A DNA stretch of 64,000 bases from Streptomyces sp. MNU76 (GTDB lineage Bacteria > Actinomycetota > Actinomycetes > Streptomycetales > Streptomycetaceae). How positions within the stretch are numbered: position 1 is the first letter of the stretch; every line of letters begins with the position of its first letter. The position numbers and the translations under genes were made by a program. The notes below the pieces were generated by a model. That model searched no databases, was not told where the DNA came from, and worked only from the letters and a program-made list of their open reading frames with translations. Location: NCBI RefSeq assembly GCF_020982545.1, contig NZ_JAJKLK010000001.1:992001-1056000 (forward strand), written 5' to 3'. Of this stretch, positions 19,089-28,550 are shown piece by piece.

Positions 19089-19760
19089 TCAGCCGGTCAC
19101 CCGGGCCAGCGCGAAGCCGTCGTACCCCTTGCTGCCCACGGTCTGCAGCGCGGTCCCGGACAACTTCGGGTGCGTGGCGATGAGTTCGATGGCGGCGCGG
19201 GTGCCGCGGACGTCCGGCTCGGTGCTGCCGGCGTCGGCGACCCGGCCACCGCGTACGACGTTGTCGACGACGATGACGCTGCCGGCCCGGGTGAGCTTCA
19301 GGGCCCACTCCACGTAGTGCGGGTTGTTGGCCTTGTCCGCGTCGATGAAGACCAGGTCGAAGGGTTCGGGGTTCTCGTCGGTCAGCTTGGGCAGCGACTC
19401 CAGGGCGGGGCCCACCCGGACCTCGACGAGGTGGTCGAGCCCGGCGCGCGCGATGTTGCGGCACGCGACCTCCGCGTGCCGGGCGCTGTACTCCAGGGAG
19501 ATCAGCCGGCCGTCGGCGGGCAGCGCGCGGGCCAGCCAGATGGTGCTGTAGCCGCCGAGGGTGCCGATCTCCAGGATGCGCCGGGCGCCCTGGATCAGGG
19601 CGAGGAGGTGGAGGAACTTGCCCTGGCCCGCGGCGACGTCGATGGCCGGGAGCCCGGCCGCCTCGTTGTCGCGCAGCGCCGCCGCCAGGGCCTCGTCGTT
19701 CGGGGCGAGGTGGGTGGAGAAGTAGGCGTCCACGTCGTCCCAGGTCCGTGACTCGCTCAT
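19089..19760 (-). CDS. Class I SAM-dependent O-methyltransferase (COMT-like)
   Basis: This 223-residue protein has the SAM-binding loop ILEIGTLGGYSTIWLARAL (~63-81), VEVRVGPALESLP, then FDLVFIDADKANNPHYVEWAL, whose Asp residues bind the catalytic metal in this family. VIVVDNVVRGGRV follows. The size and motifs are those of the small bacterial catechol/caffeoyl-CoA O-methyltransferase group. The acceptor is unknown. A palindrome 33-57 bases upstream may be its operator. Confidence 0.85.
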   Translation of the reverse strand: MSESRTWDDVDAYFSTHLAPNDEALAAALRDNEAAGLPAIDVAAGQGKFLHLLALIQGARRILEIGTLGGYSTIWLARALPADGRLISLEYSARHAEVACRNIARAGLDHLVEVRVGPALESLPKLTDENPEPFDLVFIDADKANNPHYVEWALKLTRAGSVIVVDNVVRGGRVADAGSTEPDVRGTRAAIELIATHPKLSGTALQTVGSKGYDGFALARVTG

Positions 19761-19792
19761 GAAGCTGTGCCTCCCGCGCCTTCCATCAGGGT

Positions 19793-19817
19793 ACTTGCTT
19801 AGATCAGCTAAGTAGGT
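19793..19817 (-). promoter_or_regulatory. Inverted repeat upstream of the O-methyltransferase
   Basis: ACTTGCTTAGATCAGCTAAGTAGGT contains the near-palindrome CTTAG-ATCAG-CTAAG, with partly symmetric flanks, just upstream of the start at 19760. Its size and position suit a MarR- or TetR-type operator. No such regulator gene is adjacent. Confidence 0.4.
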
Positions 19818-19873
19818 GTGCTAATGAATATAGGCGCGGGGTGGCCTCCCTGTCAGCGGTTCCCGGAGGCGTG

Positions 19874-21217
19874 TCAGCCGTTCGGCGCGGACTTCGGGTC
19901 GGCCGCGGCCTCCGGTGCGGGCGCCGGACCGGCCCCGGGAGGCACCGGAGCGGCGGGCGGGACCGGTGCGCCGGGCGGCATCGGCGCGTTCGGCGGCATG
20001 TGCGCGCCCGGCGGGTAGGCCCCCGGAGGGTACGCTCCCGGCGGCATGAAGGCGCCCGGCGGTGGCACGGGCGGCAGCTGCCGCTTGGCGTTGCGCTTGA
20101 GCACGATCGCGACGGCGACCGCCTTGACCGCCAGCACGGCCATGCCGATGCCGAAGGACAGCAGCCAGCCGGGGATGCCCCATACGGTCCACATCTCGTC
20201 CACGTGGATGACCTCTCGATAGGTGTCGTCGGCCGCGGCCCGCCGCAGCATGTGGTCGCCGGAGATCCGCTCCGGCCGCGGGAAGTCCTGCTCGACGGCG
20301 GTGAGGAAGTCCGTGCCGCCCGCGGCCAGGTCGCCGAGGGCGCCCACCGGCGCGCCGAGCCGGCCGGCGAACGTCACCTCCGGCTCGTCCCCGCCGATCG
20401 CCGAGCTCGGCTCCATCCGGTGCTCGGCGAGCACGTACAGGCCGAGCGCCTGCGGTGTGTCGGCCAGCCGCGACAGCCGCATCGGATAGACCAGTTCGTC
20501 GCTGGCGAAGGTGAGGTGCAGCGGGTCGAGGGTGCCGGACAGCGGGGTGCCGCCGGCCGAGTCCTCCGGCGCCAGCCGGATCGCCACGTACTCCCACTTC
20601 TGCCGGACGTACGGCTCCAGCGCCGTGTCCAGACGGTCCGGGAGCCGGAAGCCGTTCTCGTCCAGCCAGTCGCCGAGCGCTCCGGAGTCGGTCGCGGTCA
20701 GCCGCGCCACGTCGAACGGGCCGAGCCGCTCGCGGCCGACGACGTCCACCGGGGACCGCGGGCCCCCGGCCGCCGCGTCGCCCGCGCCGTCGCCCTCGAA
20801 CATGTCGAAGGGCCAGTCGTCCGAGCGCGGCCAGAAGTACTCGCGCCGCTCGTACACGGGCGCGGTCTCCTCGTCGAGCTGGTCGAAGAGGGCCGCGTCG
20901 CCCAGCTCCACCGTCGCCCGGTTCGGCACCGGCATGATCCACGCGGCCGTCCGGGCGTCGCCGGAGACCGTCAGACTCATCACGATCTGTTCCTCGCGGC
21001 CGTCCCAGCGCACCACGGACCGCTCGCGGCTCACGTACACGCTCCGCTGGTCGTCCGGCACCATCGCACCGCAGCCGCAGGCGTACGCCGGTGCCACGAG
21101 CGAGGCCAACTGGAGCCCCAGCAGCGCCAGCACGACCACCACAAGCCGTCCGCGTATCCCGCGCCCCTCACGCGCCCTCAATACCGGACGCGCGCGCCCC
21201 CGTACGAAACCCTTCAT
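19874..21217 (-). CDS. DUF2330 domain membrane protein with Pro-rich tail
   Basis: This 447-residue protein has an N-terminal signal or anchor helix (RLVVVVLALLGLQLASLVAP) followed at once by YACGCGAMV, the Cys-rich start of DUF2330. The extracytoplasmic domain includes VSRERSVVRWDGREEQI and AAWIMPVPNRATVEL. A second membrane helix (WLLSFGIGMAVLAVKAVAVA, ~355-375) precedes a cytoplasmic tail of PPGAYPPGAYPPGAHMPP-type repeats. Function is unknown, and the family occurs widely in actinobacteria. The ATG at 21217 begins the basic n-region. Confidence 0.8.
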   Translation of the reverse strand: MKGFVRGRARPVLRAREGRGIRGRLVVVVLALLGLQLASLVAPAYACGCGAMVPDDQRSVYVSRERSVVRWDGREEQIVMSLTVSGDARTAAWIMPVPNRATVELGDAALFDQLDEETAPVYERREYFWPRSDDWPFDMFEGDGAGDAAAGGPRSPVDVVGRERLGPFDVARLTATDSGALGDWLDENGFRLPDRLDTALEPYVRQKWEYVAIRLAPEDSAGGTPLSGTLDPLHLTFASDELVYPMRLSRLADTPQALGLYVLAEHRMEPSSAIGGDEPEVTFAGRLGAPVGALGDLAAGGTDFLTAVEQDFPRPERISGDHMLRRAAADDTYREVIHVDEMWTVWGIPGWLLSFGIGMAVLAVKAVAVAIVLKRNAKRQLPPVPPPGAFMPPGAYPPGAYPPGAHMPPNAPMPPGAPVPPAAPVPPGAGPAPAPEAAADPKSAPNG

Positions 21218-21486
21218 CCCCCGTGCCTTTCCCCTGCCCCGCTGACCTGCCGTACCGCTCGGGGCCATGGTTCCAGGTGTTTGTCAGTGGTCTGTCACCA
21301 CCGTGCCCGCGATGCGCATCCGTGATCCGTGCCGCGCCCCTGAGCGGGGCGACGGCCGCGCGCACTATCGTCATCCGGACAAGCGAGGGCGACTCTCAGG
21401 TGAAGTGGGGGTTGCCCGCGTCTCACCATCGGGACAGTGCGAGCCTTTTCGGTGGGACGGCCGACGGGGCGGGAGGACGACAGCGC

Positions 21487-23958
21487 GTGGTGACGGAGCA
21501 GAGCAGACCGGGCGGAGCCGTGGGAACCGGTGCGGCGGCGGCGCGCCTGGGGGCCCTGCGGGCCGTGCTGTGGCTGGTCGCCGGCGTCCTGGCGGTACGT
21601 CAGATCGCGGTCGTGCTCCACACCCCCAAGGGCGAGCGGCTGACGGATCTGGAGACCTGGGTCGGGCCCAGCGGAGTCCTCCATGTGAACGGCTCGCTGT
21701 ACGACTCGACGCGCTTCACCGGCACCCCCTTCGGCGGCCTGGTCCTCAAGCCCCTCACCCGGACGGCCGAACAGGCCCTCGGCTGGGGCTGGACCTTCGG
21801 CACCCTCCTGCTGGTCGTCGCCCTCGGCCTGGTCGCCGCCCGTGCCCTGCCCCAGCCCGTCACCCGCCGTACGGCACTGCTCGCGGCCCCCGTCGCGGTC
21901 ACCCTGCTGATGCTGTCGCTGCCGGTGCGCAACACCCTCTACCTGGGCCAGACCAGCATCATCCCGGTGCTGCTCGTCCTCGCGGGCTGCTTCGCGGTGC
22001 GGGGCGAGCGGACCAGCGGCGCGTTCATAGGGCTCGCCGCGGCCTTCCAGCCGACCGTGCTGCTGTTCGTGCCGCTGCTGTGGTTCACCGGCCGCGGGCG
22101 GGCCGCCGCGAGCACCGGGATCACGTTCGCCGGGGCCACCGCGCTGGCCTGGGCCGCGCTGCCGCACGACTCGTTCACCTACTGGGTGCACCACCTCGCG
22201 GGCGTCGGCCTCGGCGGCCGGGCGGACGACCTCGCCAACCAGTCCCTGCACGGCGCGCTGCTCCGGCTGGGCCTCACGGGCCCGCTGGAGATCGTCGTCT
22301 TCTTCGCGCTGGCCGCCGCCGTCGCCGTGTTCGGCATGCGGCGGGCCATCCACTACGCCCGCGACGGGCAGTTGCTGCTCGCGGTCGCGATCACCGGCTG
22401 TGTCGTGGTCGCCGTCTCCCCGACGTCCTGGAAGCACCAGCTGCTGTGGGTGCTGCTCGCGGCCGTCGGCCGGGTCGGCACCAAGCAGTCCTCGCGCTAC
22501 GTGTGGCCGGTCGCCGTCGTCCTGGTGATGACCCTGCCGGCGAAGATGATGATCCCGAACGTGGGCGTCCTGCACCCGGCCCGCGACAACGTCGTGCTGC
22601 TGGCCGCGCTCGCCGCCGCGCTCGTCGTGCCGTTCCTGTCCCGCACCTCGGAGTACTACCGGGCCCCCGTGCCCACGGAGTACGCCCCGAAGGCGGAGAC
22701 CCGTCTCCGCTGGGCGCCGCTGCTGCGCCGGGTGGCCACCCGGCCGAACCTGCTGCTCGAACTGCTGCTGATCCGCGTCGTGTACGCGGCCTACCAGCGC
22801 ACCCGCCTGGAGGCCACCGGCAGCAGGGCCTCGGCCGAGGAGCACGCCCGGCAGATCCTGTCCGTCGAGGAGGCCCTGTTCCTCGACGTCGAGCACTGGT
22901 TCAACCACGCGGTCGTCGGGATCGGCTGGCTGCGGGTCTTCTTCGACTTCTACTACACCTCGTTCCACTTCGTGGTCCCGCTGACCGTCCTCGGCCTCCT
23001 CTACTGGCGCCGCCCCGCCGACTACCGCTGGGCCCGCACGGCCATCGGCTTCACCACGGTCCTCGCGCTCGTCGGTTTCTTCCTCTACCCGCTGGCGCCG
23101 CCGCGGCTGATGCCCGGCCTCGGCATCATCGACACCATCCACGGCGTCCAGGACTTCTCCCGCCCGGACTACGGCAGGCTGACCGAACTCACCAACCAGT
23201 ACGCGGCGATGCCGTCCCTGCACTTCGGCTGGTCCCTGTGGTGCGGCCTCACGATCGCGATCGTCGCCCCCAGGGTGTGGATGAAGGTCCTCGGCCTGAT
23301 GCACCCCTTCTTCACGGTCCTGGCGATCGTGGCGACGGGCAACCACTGGGTGCTGGACGCGGTGGGCGGGGCGGCGGTGGTGGGTGCGGGCTTCGGTCTG
23401 ACGTACCTCCTCACGGGGCCGCGCACCACCGCGCCCTCCAAGGGGCGCGGGGAGTCGCGCGAGCAACCACCGACGACGGACCGACTCGCGACGGCCGTCC
23501 GGCCCAACGGTGCAGGAGCGACCGGGGACGGCGGAGACAAGGGCGGGCGTAGGGGCGCGTCCCCTGCCCGCGTCCCCTGCCTCCGGCCGGACGGGCCGAC
23601 GGCGCCGGGAGGCCGTCGGCCCGAGTCGGGTTGGCGGTGGGGGTGGGAGGGCTCAGACCGTGGTCACCTGAAGGTGCTTCACCCCGTTGATCCAGGCGGA
23701 GCGCAGGCGGTCGGGATCGCCGGCCAGGCGGAGGCCCGGCATCGCGTCGGCGATCGCGTTGAAGATCAGGTCGATCTCCAGGACCGCGAGGGACTTGCCC
23801 AGGCAGAAGTGGGGGCCTCCGCCGCCGAAGCCGAGGTGGGGGTTGGGGTCGCGGGTGATGTCGAAGGCGTCGGGGTTCTCGAAGACGTCCGGGTCGTGGT
23901 TGGCGGAGGCGTAGAAGATGCCGACGCGGTCGCCCTTCCGGATGAGCTTGCCGCCTAG
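21487..23958 (+). CDS. Bifunctional GT87 glycosyltransferase / PAP2 phosphatase family membrane protein
   Basis: The N-terminal ~420 residues are a polytopic GT87-type polyprenol-phosphate mannosyltransferase-like module (LYLGQTSIIPVLLVLAGC, SWKHQLLWVLLAAVGR). The C-terminal ~270 residues are a PAP2/inositolphosphotransferase-like module with AMPSLHFGWSLWCG and ATGNHWVLDAVGGA, the catalytic-His motifs. Such fusions probably build mannosylated phosphoinositol-type lipids in the membrane. The GTG at 21487 has GGAGG. After the last helix (~residue 645) the frame runs on through a terminator-like hairpin and ~300 bases into the convergent P450 gene. The true stop is probably near 23480-23552 and has been lost by a frameshift. 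Confidence 0.75.
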   Translation: MVTEQSRPGGAVGTGAAAARLGALRAVLWLVAGVLAVRQIAVVLHTPKGERLTDLETWVGPSGVLHVNGSLYDSTRFTGTPFGGLVLKPLTRTAEQALGWGWTFGTLLLVVALGLVAARALPQPVTRRTALLAAPVAVTLLMLSLPVRNTLYLGQTSIIPVLLVLAGCFAVRGERTSGAFIGLAAAFQPTVLLFVPLLWFTGRGRAAASTGITFAGATALAWAALPHDSFTYWVHHLAGVGLGGRADDLANQSLHGALLRLGLTGPLEIVVFFALAAAVAVFGMRRAIHYARDGQLLLAVAITGCVVVAVSPTSWKHQLLWVLLAAVGRVGTKQSSRYVWPVAVVLVMTLPAKMMIPNVGVLHPARDNVVLLAALAAALVVPFLSRTSEYYRAPVPTEYAPKAETRLRWAPLLRRVATRPNLLLELLLIRVVYAAYQRTRLEATGSRASAEEHARQILSVEEALFLDVEHWFNHAVVGIGWLRVFFDFYYTSFHFVVPLTVLGLLYWRRPADYRWARTAIGFTTVLALVGFFLYPLAPPRLMPGLGIIDTIHGVQDFSRPDYGRLTELTNQYAAMPSLHFGWSLWCGLTIAIVAPRVWMKVLGLMHPFFTVLAIVATGNHWVLDAVGGAAVVGAGFGLTYLLTGPRTTAPSKGRGESREQPPTTDRLATAVRPNGAGATGDGGDKGGRRGASPARVPCLRPDGPTAPGGRRPESGWRWGWEGSDRGHLKVLHPVDPGGAQAVGIAGQAEARHRVGDRVEDQVDLQDREGLAQAEVGASAAEAEVGVGVAGDVEGVGVLEDVRVVVGGGVEDADAVALPDELAA
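23592..23623. terminator. Hairpin between the convergent GT87/PAP2 and P450 genes
   Basis: A perfect 11-bp stem, CGGGCCGACGG with CCGTCGGCCCG, has a 10-base loop. It is 30 bases past the P450 stop and inside the apparent C-terminal extension of the GT87/PAP2 frame. Confidence 0.65.
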
Positions 23959-24888
23959 TTCCACGTCCTGGGTGGCGGTGCGCTGGAAGGCGTTGACCGG
24001 GGCGGCCCAGCGGACGATCTCCTCGGCGGCCGTCGCGGGGCGCTCGCGCTTGTACAGCTCCCACTGGTCGGGGTGGGTGAGGAAGGCGTGCATGCCGTGG
24101 GTGATGGCGTTGCGGGTCGTCTCGTTGCCCGCGACGGCCAGCATCAGCACGAAGAAGCCGAACTCGTCGGAGGCGAGGTTCCCCTCGTCCTCGGCGGCCA
24201 CCAGGGTGGTGACGATGTCCTTCGCCGGGCACTGCTTGCGGTCGGCGGCCATGTTCATGGCGTAGGCGATGAGTTCCATCGCCGACTGCTGGCCGACCTC
24301 CTCGGTGATGGCGTACTCCGGGTCGTCGTAGGAGATCATCCGGTTCGACCACTCGAAGATCCGGATGCGGTCCTCCTGCGGGATGCCGATCAGCTCGGCG
24401 ATGGCCTGGAGGGGCAGTTCGCAGGCGACCTCGGTGACGAAGTCGAAGGGGCCCGGACGGGCGGCGGCCTCGCGGGCGATGGTGAGGGCCCGGTGGCGCA
24501 GGTTGTCCTCCAGTGCGCGGATCGCCCTCGGAGTGAACACGCGCTGCACGATCTGGCGGACCCGGGTGTGCTCCGGCGGGTCCATGTTCAGCAGGATCAG
24601 CCGCTGGGCGTCGATGGCGTCGCGCTCGATGTGCTCGTTGAAGCGGATGATCGCGGTGTTGACGGTCGAGGAGAACAACTCCGGGTGCGTGGAGACGTAC
24701 TTGACGTCCGCGTGCCGGGTGACGGCCCAGTAGCCCTCGTCCGCGAAGCCCGCGAGGCCGGGTGCCTGCGGGATCCAGTGGACCGGTTCCGTGCGGCGCA
24801 GTTCGGCGAACTCCGGGAGGGGGACACGGTGGTGCAGCAGGTCGGGGTCGGTGAGGTCGAACCCGTCGGGCAGCGCTGGACAGGGCAT
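23653..24888 (-). CDS. cyp125: CYP125-like cytochrome P450 (steroid C26/C27 hydroxylase type)
   Basis: This 411-residue P450 has the oxygen-binding I-helix LAVAGNETTRNAITHGM, the K-helix EEIVRWAAPVNAFQRTA and the heme loop GFGGGGPHFCLGKSLA with its proximal Cys. The overall sequence (FDLTDPDLLHHRVPLPEFAELR, LILLNMDPPEHTRVR, FDFVTEVACELPLQAIAELIG, ERLRS-type end) tracks mycobacterial CYP125. That enzyme oxidises the terminal side-chain carbon of cholesterol to start its degradation. The ATG at 24888 has AGGAG. It is divergent from a FadA5-like thiolase across a region with two near-KstR boxes and a CTGAC-N5-GTCAG-type site. Electron supply could come from the ferredoxin at 37404. Confidence 0.85.
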   Translation of the reverse strand: MPCPALPDGFDLTDPDLLHHRVPLPEFAELRRTEPVHWIPQAPGLAGFADEGYWAVTRHADVKYVSTHPELFSSTVNTAIIRFNEHIERDAIDAQRLILLNMDPPEHTRVRQIVQRVFTPRAIRALEDNLRHRALTIAREAAARPGPFDFVTEVACELPLQAIAELIGIPQEDRIRIFEWSNRMISYDDPEYAITEEVGQQSAMELIAYAMNMAADRKQCPAKDIVTTLVAAEDEGNLASDEFGFFVLMLAVAGNETTRNAITHGMHAFLTHPDQWELYKRERPATAAEEIVRWAAPVNAFQRTATQDVELGGKLIRKGDRVGIFYASANHDPDVFENPDAFDITRDPNPHLGFGGGGPHFCLGKSLAVLEIDLIFNAIADAMPGLRLAGDPDRLRSAWINGVKHLQVTTV

Positions 24889-24897
24889 CGGCAACTC

Positions 24898-24912
24898 CTG
24901 ACGGAGCATCAG
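24898..24912 (-). promoter_or_regulatory. CTGAC-N5-(A/G)TCAG palindrome before the P450 start
   Basis: CTGACGGAGCATCAG is nearly palindromic and sits 10 bases before the P450 ATG. The same 15-bp motif recurs at 35873, 44488, 52660 and 52825. Confidence 0.5.
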
Positions 24913-24935
24913 ATATAAGGAATTGCGGTGACGGT

Positions 24936-24949
24936 AGTAACGGGTTCTA
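24936..24949. promoter_or_regulatory. KstR-like operator (13/14), P450 side
   Basis: AGTAACGGGTTCTA matches the KstR consensus TnnAACnnGTTnnA at every fixed base except the first. It lies in the P450/thiolase divergent region. Confidence 0.6.
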
Positions 24950-25044
24950 GAACTGGCAAGGGGTGCGGGCTCGTCAATCGGCGGCCAATTGCCGCACGAC
25001 CCTTGCGGTGCCGGAGTGGCCCTCCGCAGACTGCTGAAGAGAAC

Positions 25045-25058
25045 TAGAACGCGTACTA
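25045..25058. promoter_or_regulatory. KstR-like operator (one mismatch), thiolase side
   Basis: TAGAACGCGTACTA matches TnnAACnnGTTnnA except for one T-to-A change in the right half. It lies 66 bases upstream of the thiolase start. Confidence 0.55.
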
Positions 25059-25105
25059 GTTCTGCGTGGCGGGTCGGGCCGGGACGCCCCGCGCCGCGCG
25101 GGTAA

Positions 25106-26293
<1,188 letters not shown>

Positions 26294-26330
26294 CGGGCGG
26301 GGAGGAGGAAGAGGGGGGAGCAGGAAAAAG

Positions 26331-26363
26331 GGCCCCGCTGGTCGTCCCGCGACCAGCAGGGCC
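26331..26363 (+). terminator. Hairpin terminator after the thiolase
   Basis: The stem GGCCCCGCTGGTCG pairs with CGACCAGCAGGGCC (one mismatch) around a 5-base loop, 38 bases past the stop. Confidence 0.7.
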
Positions 26364-26542
26364 TTCCCCCGTGGCGGCAAGTCCCCCGTGCCGCCGTACT
26401 CCCCGTGGCGGCCGGTCGAACCGCCCGTTCCCCGTCGTGCGCGGCCCCGTTCCGCCCACACCCCCACTCGGCGGCACCCGCACCTCCCACATCGAAGCCC
26501 TCCTACTCACGACCTGACAGCCCGAATCACACATTCCTCAGC

Positions 26543-26860
26543 AGAGTCACGCTGGCGTTCAGTCCCGACGGCCGCACGCTCGCCACGGCCGGGGGCGGCA
26601 CGGTACGGCTGTGGGACACCACCACCCGGTACGCCCGGGAGACCTTCCCCGACGGTGGCGCGGCGAGGCTCGCGTTCAGCCCCGACGGCCGCACCCTCGC
26701 GGTCGGCGACTACCGCGACCGTATCCGTCTGTGGGACGTCGACCTGCCCCTGCCCGCCGAGGCGATCGACCAGCTCTGCCGAGCCGTCCACCGTGACCTC
26801 ACCCGGCAGGAGAGGGCGCTGTACCTGCCGGACCAGGAGCCGGGCGGGGCGTGCGGGTAG
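26543..26860 (+). pseudogene. WD40-repeat protein, C-terminal remnant
   Basis: About 105 residues contain one and a half WD40 blades (LAFSPDGRTLATAGGGTVRLWD, cut here, and LAFSPDGRTLAVGDYRDRIRLWDV as read). They end with CRAVHRDLTRQERALYLPD, the usual C-terminus of large Streptomyces NTPase/kinase-WD40 proteins. No start, ribosome site or upstream domain exists, because the frame opens out of the thiolase terminator region. It is the decayed 3' end of a once much larger gene. Confidence 0.75.
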
Positions 26861-26892
26861 GGGAGCGGGCCGGTCGGCCCCCGGAACGCGAC

Positions 26893-26930
26893 GAAGACGG
26901 CGGCCCCGGGGATCGGGGGCCGCCGCCTTC
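26893..26930. terminator. Bidirectional hairpin
   Basis: A 15-bp stem (GAAGACGGCGGCCCC with GGGGCCGCCGCCTTC, one mismatch) and an 8-base loop lie between the WD40 remnant and the convergent transglycosylase gene. Confidence 0.75.
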
Positions 26931-26968
26931 GGTCTGTGGCCGCGCTCAGTCGCGCCGGTGGTGCCGGA

Positions 26969-27418
26969 TCAGTACCAGTGGTTGGCCTGCCAGAAGTTCC
27001 ACGCGCCGCACGGGCTGCCGTAGCGGTCCTTCATGTAGTCCACGCCCCACTTGATCTGGGTGGCGGCGTTGGTCTTCCAGTCGGAGCCGGCGGAGGCCAT
27101 CTTGGAGCCGGGCAGCGCCTGGACCAGGCCGTAGGCACCGGAGGACGCGTTGGTCGCGTTGACGTCCCAGTCGCTCTCGTGGTCGACGATGTTGGAGAAG
27201 CACTTGTACTGGGCCGAGTTCCCGATCATCTTCTTCGCGACAGCCTGGGCCTGGGAGGCCTCCGACGCGGCCTGGGCGGGCGCGGCGGCGAGCAGGGCAC
27301 CGGTGGCGGCGACGGCCAGGGTGGCACCGGCGAGGGCCTTCTTCGGGGAGGCGACGCGGCGGAGAGCGGAGCGGGTCACGGGGATCCTTTTCTTCGGGGT
27401 CATGGTCGTCGCGGGCAT
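26969..27418 (-). CDS. Secreted lytic-transglycosylase-like (SLT fold) protein
   Basis: This 149-residue protein has a basic n-region (MTPKKRIPVTRSALRRVASP), a signal ending APAQA, then a short domain. FSNIVDHESDWDVNATNASSG contains the catalytic Glu of SLT/Rpf-type muralytic enzymes. YGLVQALPGSKM is followed by a C-terminal CGAWNFWQANHWY. It cleaves peptidoglycan glycan strands outside the cell. ATG 27418 is used, although 27403 is also possible. A leader of ~300 bases lies upstream (27419-27728). Genes of this kind are often controlled by a c-di-AMP riboswitch, but I could not make out that aptamer here. Confidence 0.8.
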   Translation of the reverse strand: MPATTMTPKKRIPVTRSALRRVASPKKALAGATLAVAATGALLAAAPAQAASEASQAQAVAKKMIGNSAQYKCFSNIVDHESDWDVNATNASSGAYGLVQALPGSKMASAGSDWKTNAATQIKWGVDYMKDRYGSPCGAWNFWQANHWY

Positions 27419-27728
27419 GCCTTCACCACATGAGGTGCGATGGGGGCGTAGGTCGGCGCCGAGGCCCGGGTGGGCACGTCGGCGCCGTTGCGACTCATCC
27501 AGAGAAACAGCCGGAGCGGGCGTCCGCAATGACCCCTTTTGCTAGTTGTGGTCGTATCCGTGCCGAGGGTCCCTGCTGTGACGTGGCTCTCAAAGCCCAG
27601 GTCGGCACCCATAAGGCCGTGTGCATGCCAAGCATGTCGATCTACGAGCCCGGTTCGTATGTGACCTGGGTCCTGTGGGGTGCTTCACGGCTCGCGAGAC
27701 GGACGGTGAACGGAGCCTCGCCCGAGCG

Positions 27729-28550
27729 TCACCGGGCGGGCGGGGCGAATGTGACCGCGCTCTCGAACGCGGCCCTGCGGGTGGCCCGGCGCAGCGCCTT
27801 GAGGACGGCGGCGCCGAGGGTGAGGGTCAGCACGGCGGTGACGACCGCGCGGCCCAGGTCCCAGCCGAGTGAGGTGGCCAGGCAGTATGCGAGGAAACGC
27901 GTGAGGTTGGCGGCCGGGGCCGCGTCCGCGTCGTAGGCGATGGTCGAGGCCAGGGTGGAGATGAAGGGCCAGCCGTAGAGGTTCATGACCGTGCCGTACG
28001 CGAAGGCGGCGACGAAGCCGTACCCGGCGAGCAGGACGAGTTCGGCGCGGCCACGCAGGCGGTGGGCGCCCGGGAGCAGCCCGGCGCCCATCGCGAACCA
28101 GCCCATCGCCAGCATCTGGAACGGCATCCACGGGCCCACACCCCCGGTGAGCAGCGCGGACGAGAACATCGTCACCGCGCCGAGGGTGAAGCCGAAGCCC
28201 GGTCCGAGGACACGGCCGCTGAGCACCATGAGGAAGAACATCGGCTCGATCCCGGCGGTTCCGGCGCCGATGGGGCGCAGTGCCGCGCCGACCGCCGCGA
28301 GCACCCCCAGCATCGCCACCGCCTTCGCCCCGAGCCCCGCCTCGGAGAGCGTCGCGCCGACGACCCCGACCAGCAGCACCAGCAGCCCGGCGAACAACCA
28401 GGGCGCGTCCTGCGCGTGGGCGGTCACCTGTGAACCGGGGTCCGCGAAGAAGGGCCAGCCGAAGGCCGCGGCCCCGACCAGGCTGACGAGGAGGAGGGCG
28501 GCGACGGTACGGGGAGAGCGGGACGGGGCGGGGCGCGAGGGGCTGCTCAT
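27729..28550 (-). CDS. ECF transporter substrate-binding (S) component
   Basis: This 273-residue membrane protein has about six helices. Conserved blocks GIEPMFFLMVLSGRVLGPGFG, GGVGPWMPFQMLAMGWFAMG and FLAYCLATSLGWDLGRA match S components of the cobalamin/unknown-vitamin ECF class. It is the last gene of the riboswitch operon and its ATG overlaps the expected EcfA stop (ATGA). Given the cobalamin riboswitch, the substrate is probably cobalamin or a precursor such as cobinamide or dimethylbenzimidazole. That is inference from context. Confidence 0.75.
   Translation of the reverse strand: MSSPSRPAPSRSPRTVAALLLVSLVGAAAFGWPFFADPGSQVTAHAQDAPWLFAGLLVLLVGVVGATLSEAGLGAKAVAMLGVLAAVGAALRPIGAGTAGIEPMFFLMVLSGRVLGPGFGFTLGAVTMFSSALLTGGVGPWMPFQMLAMGWFAMGAGLLPGAHRLRGRAELVLLAGYGFVAAFAYGTVMNLYGWPFISTLASTIAYDADAAPAANLTRFLAYCLATSLGWDLGRAVVTAVLTLTLGAAVLKALRRATRRAAFESAVTFAPPAR

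Noticed and set aside
21295..23466. 723-codon minus-strand frame
   Set aside because: It is the antisense of the GT87/PAP2 gene and has no domains.
27419..27728. c-di-AMP (ydaO) riboswitch upstream of the secreted transglycosylase
   Set aside because: Such riboswitches often precede this gene class in Streptomyces, but I could not identify its conserved strands in the leader.
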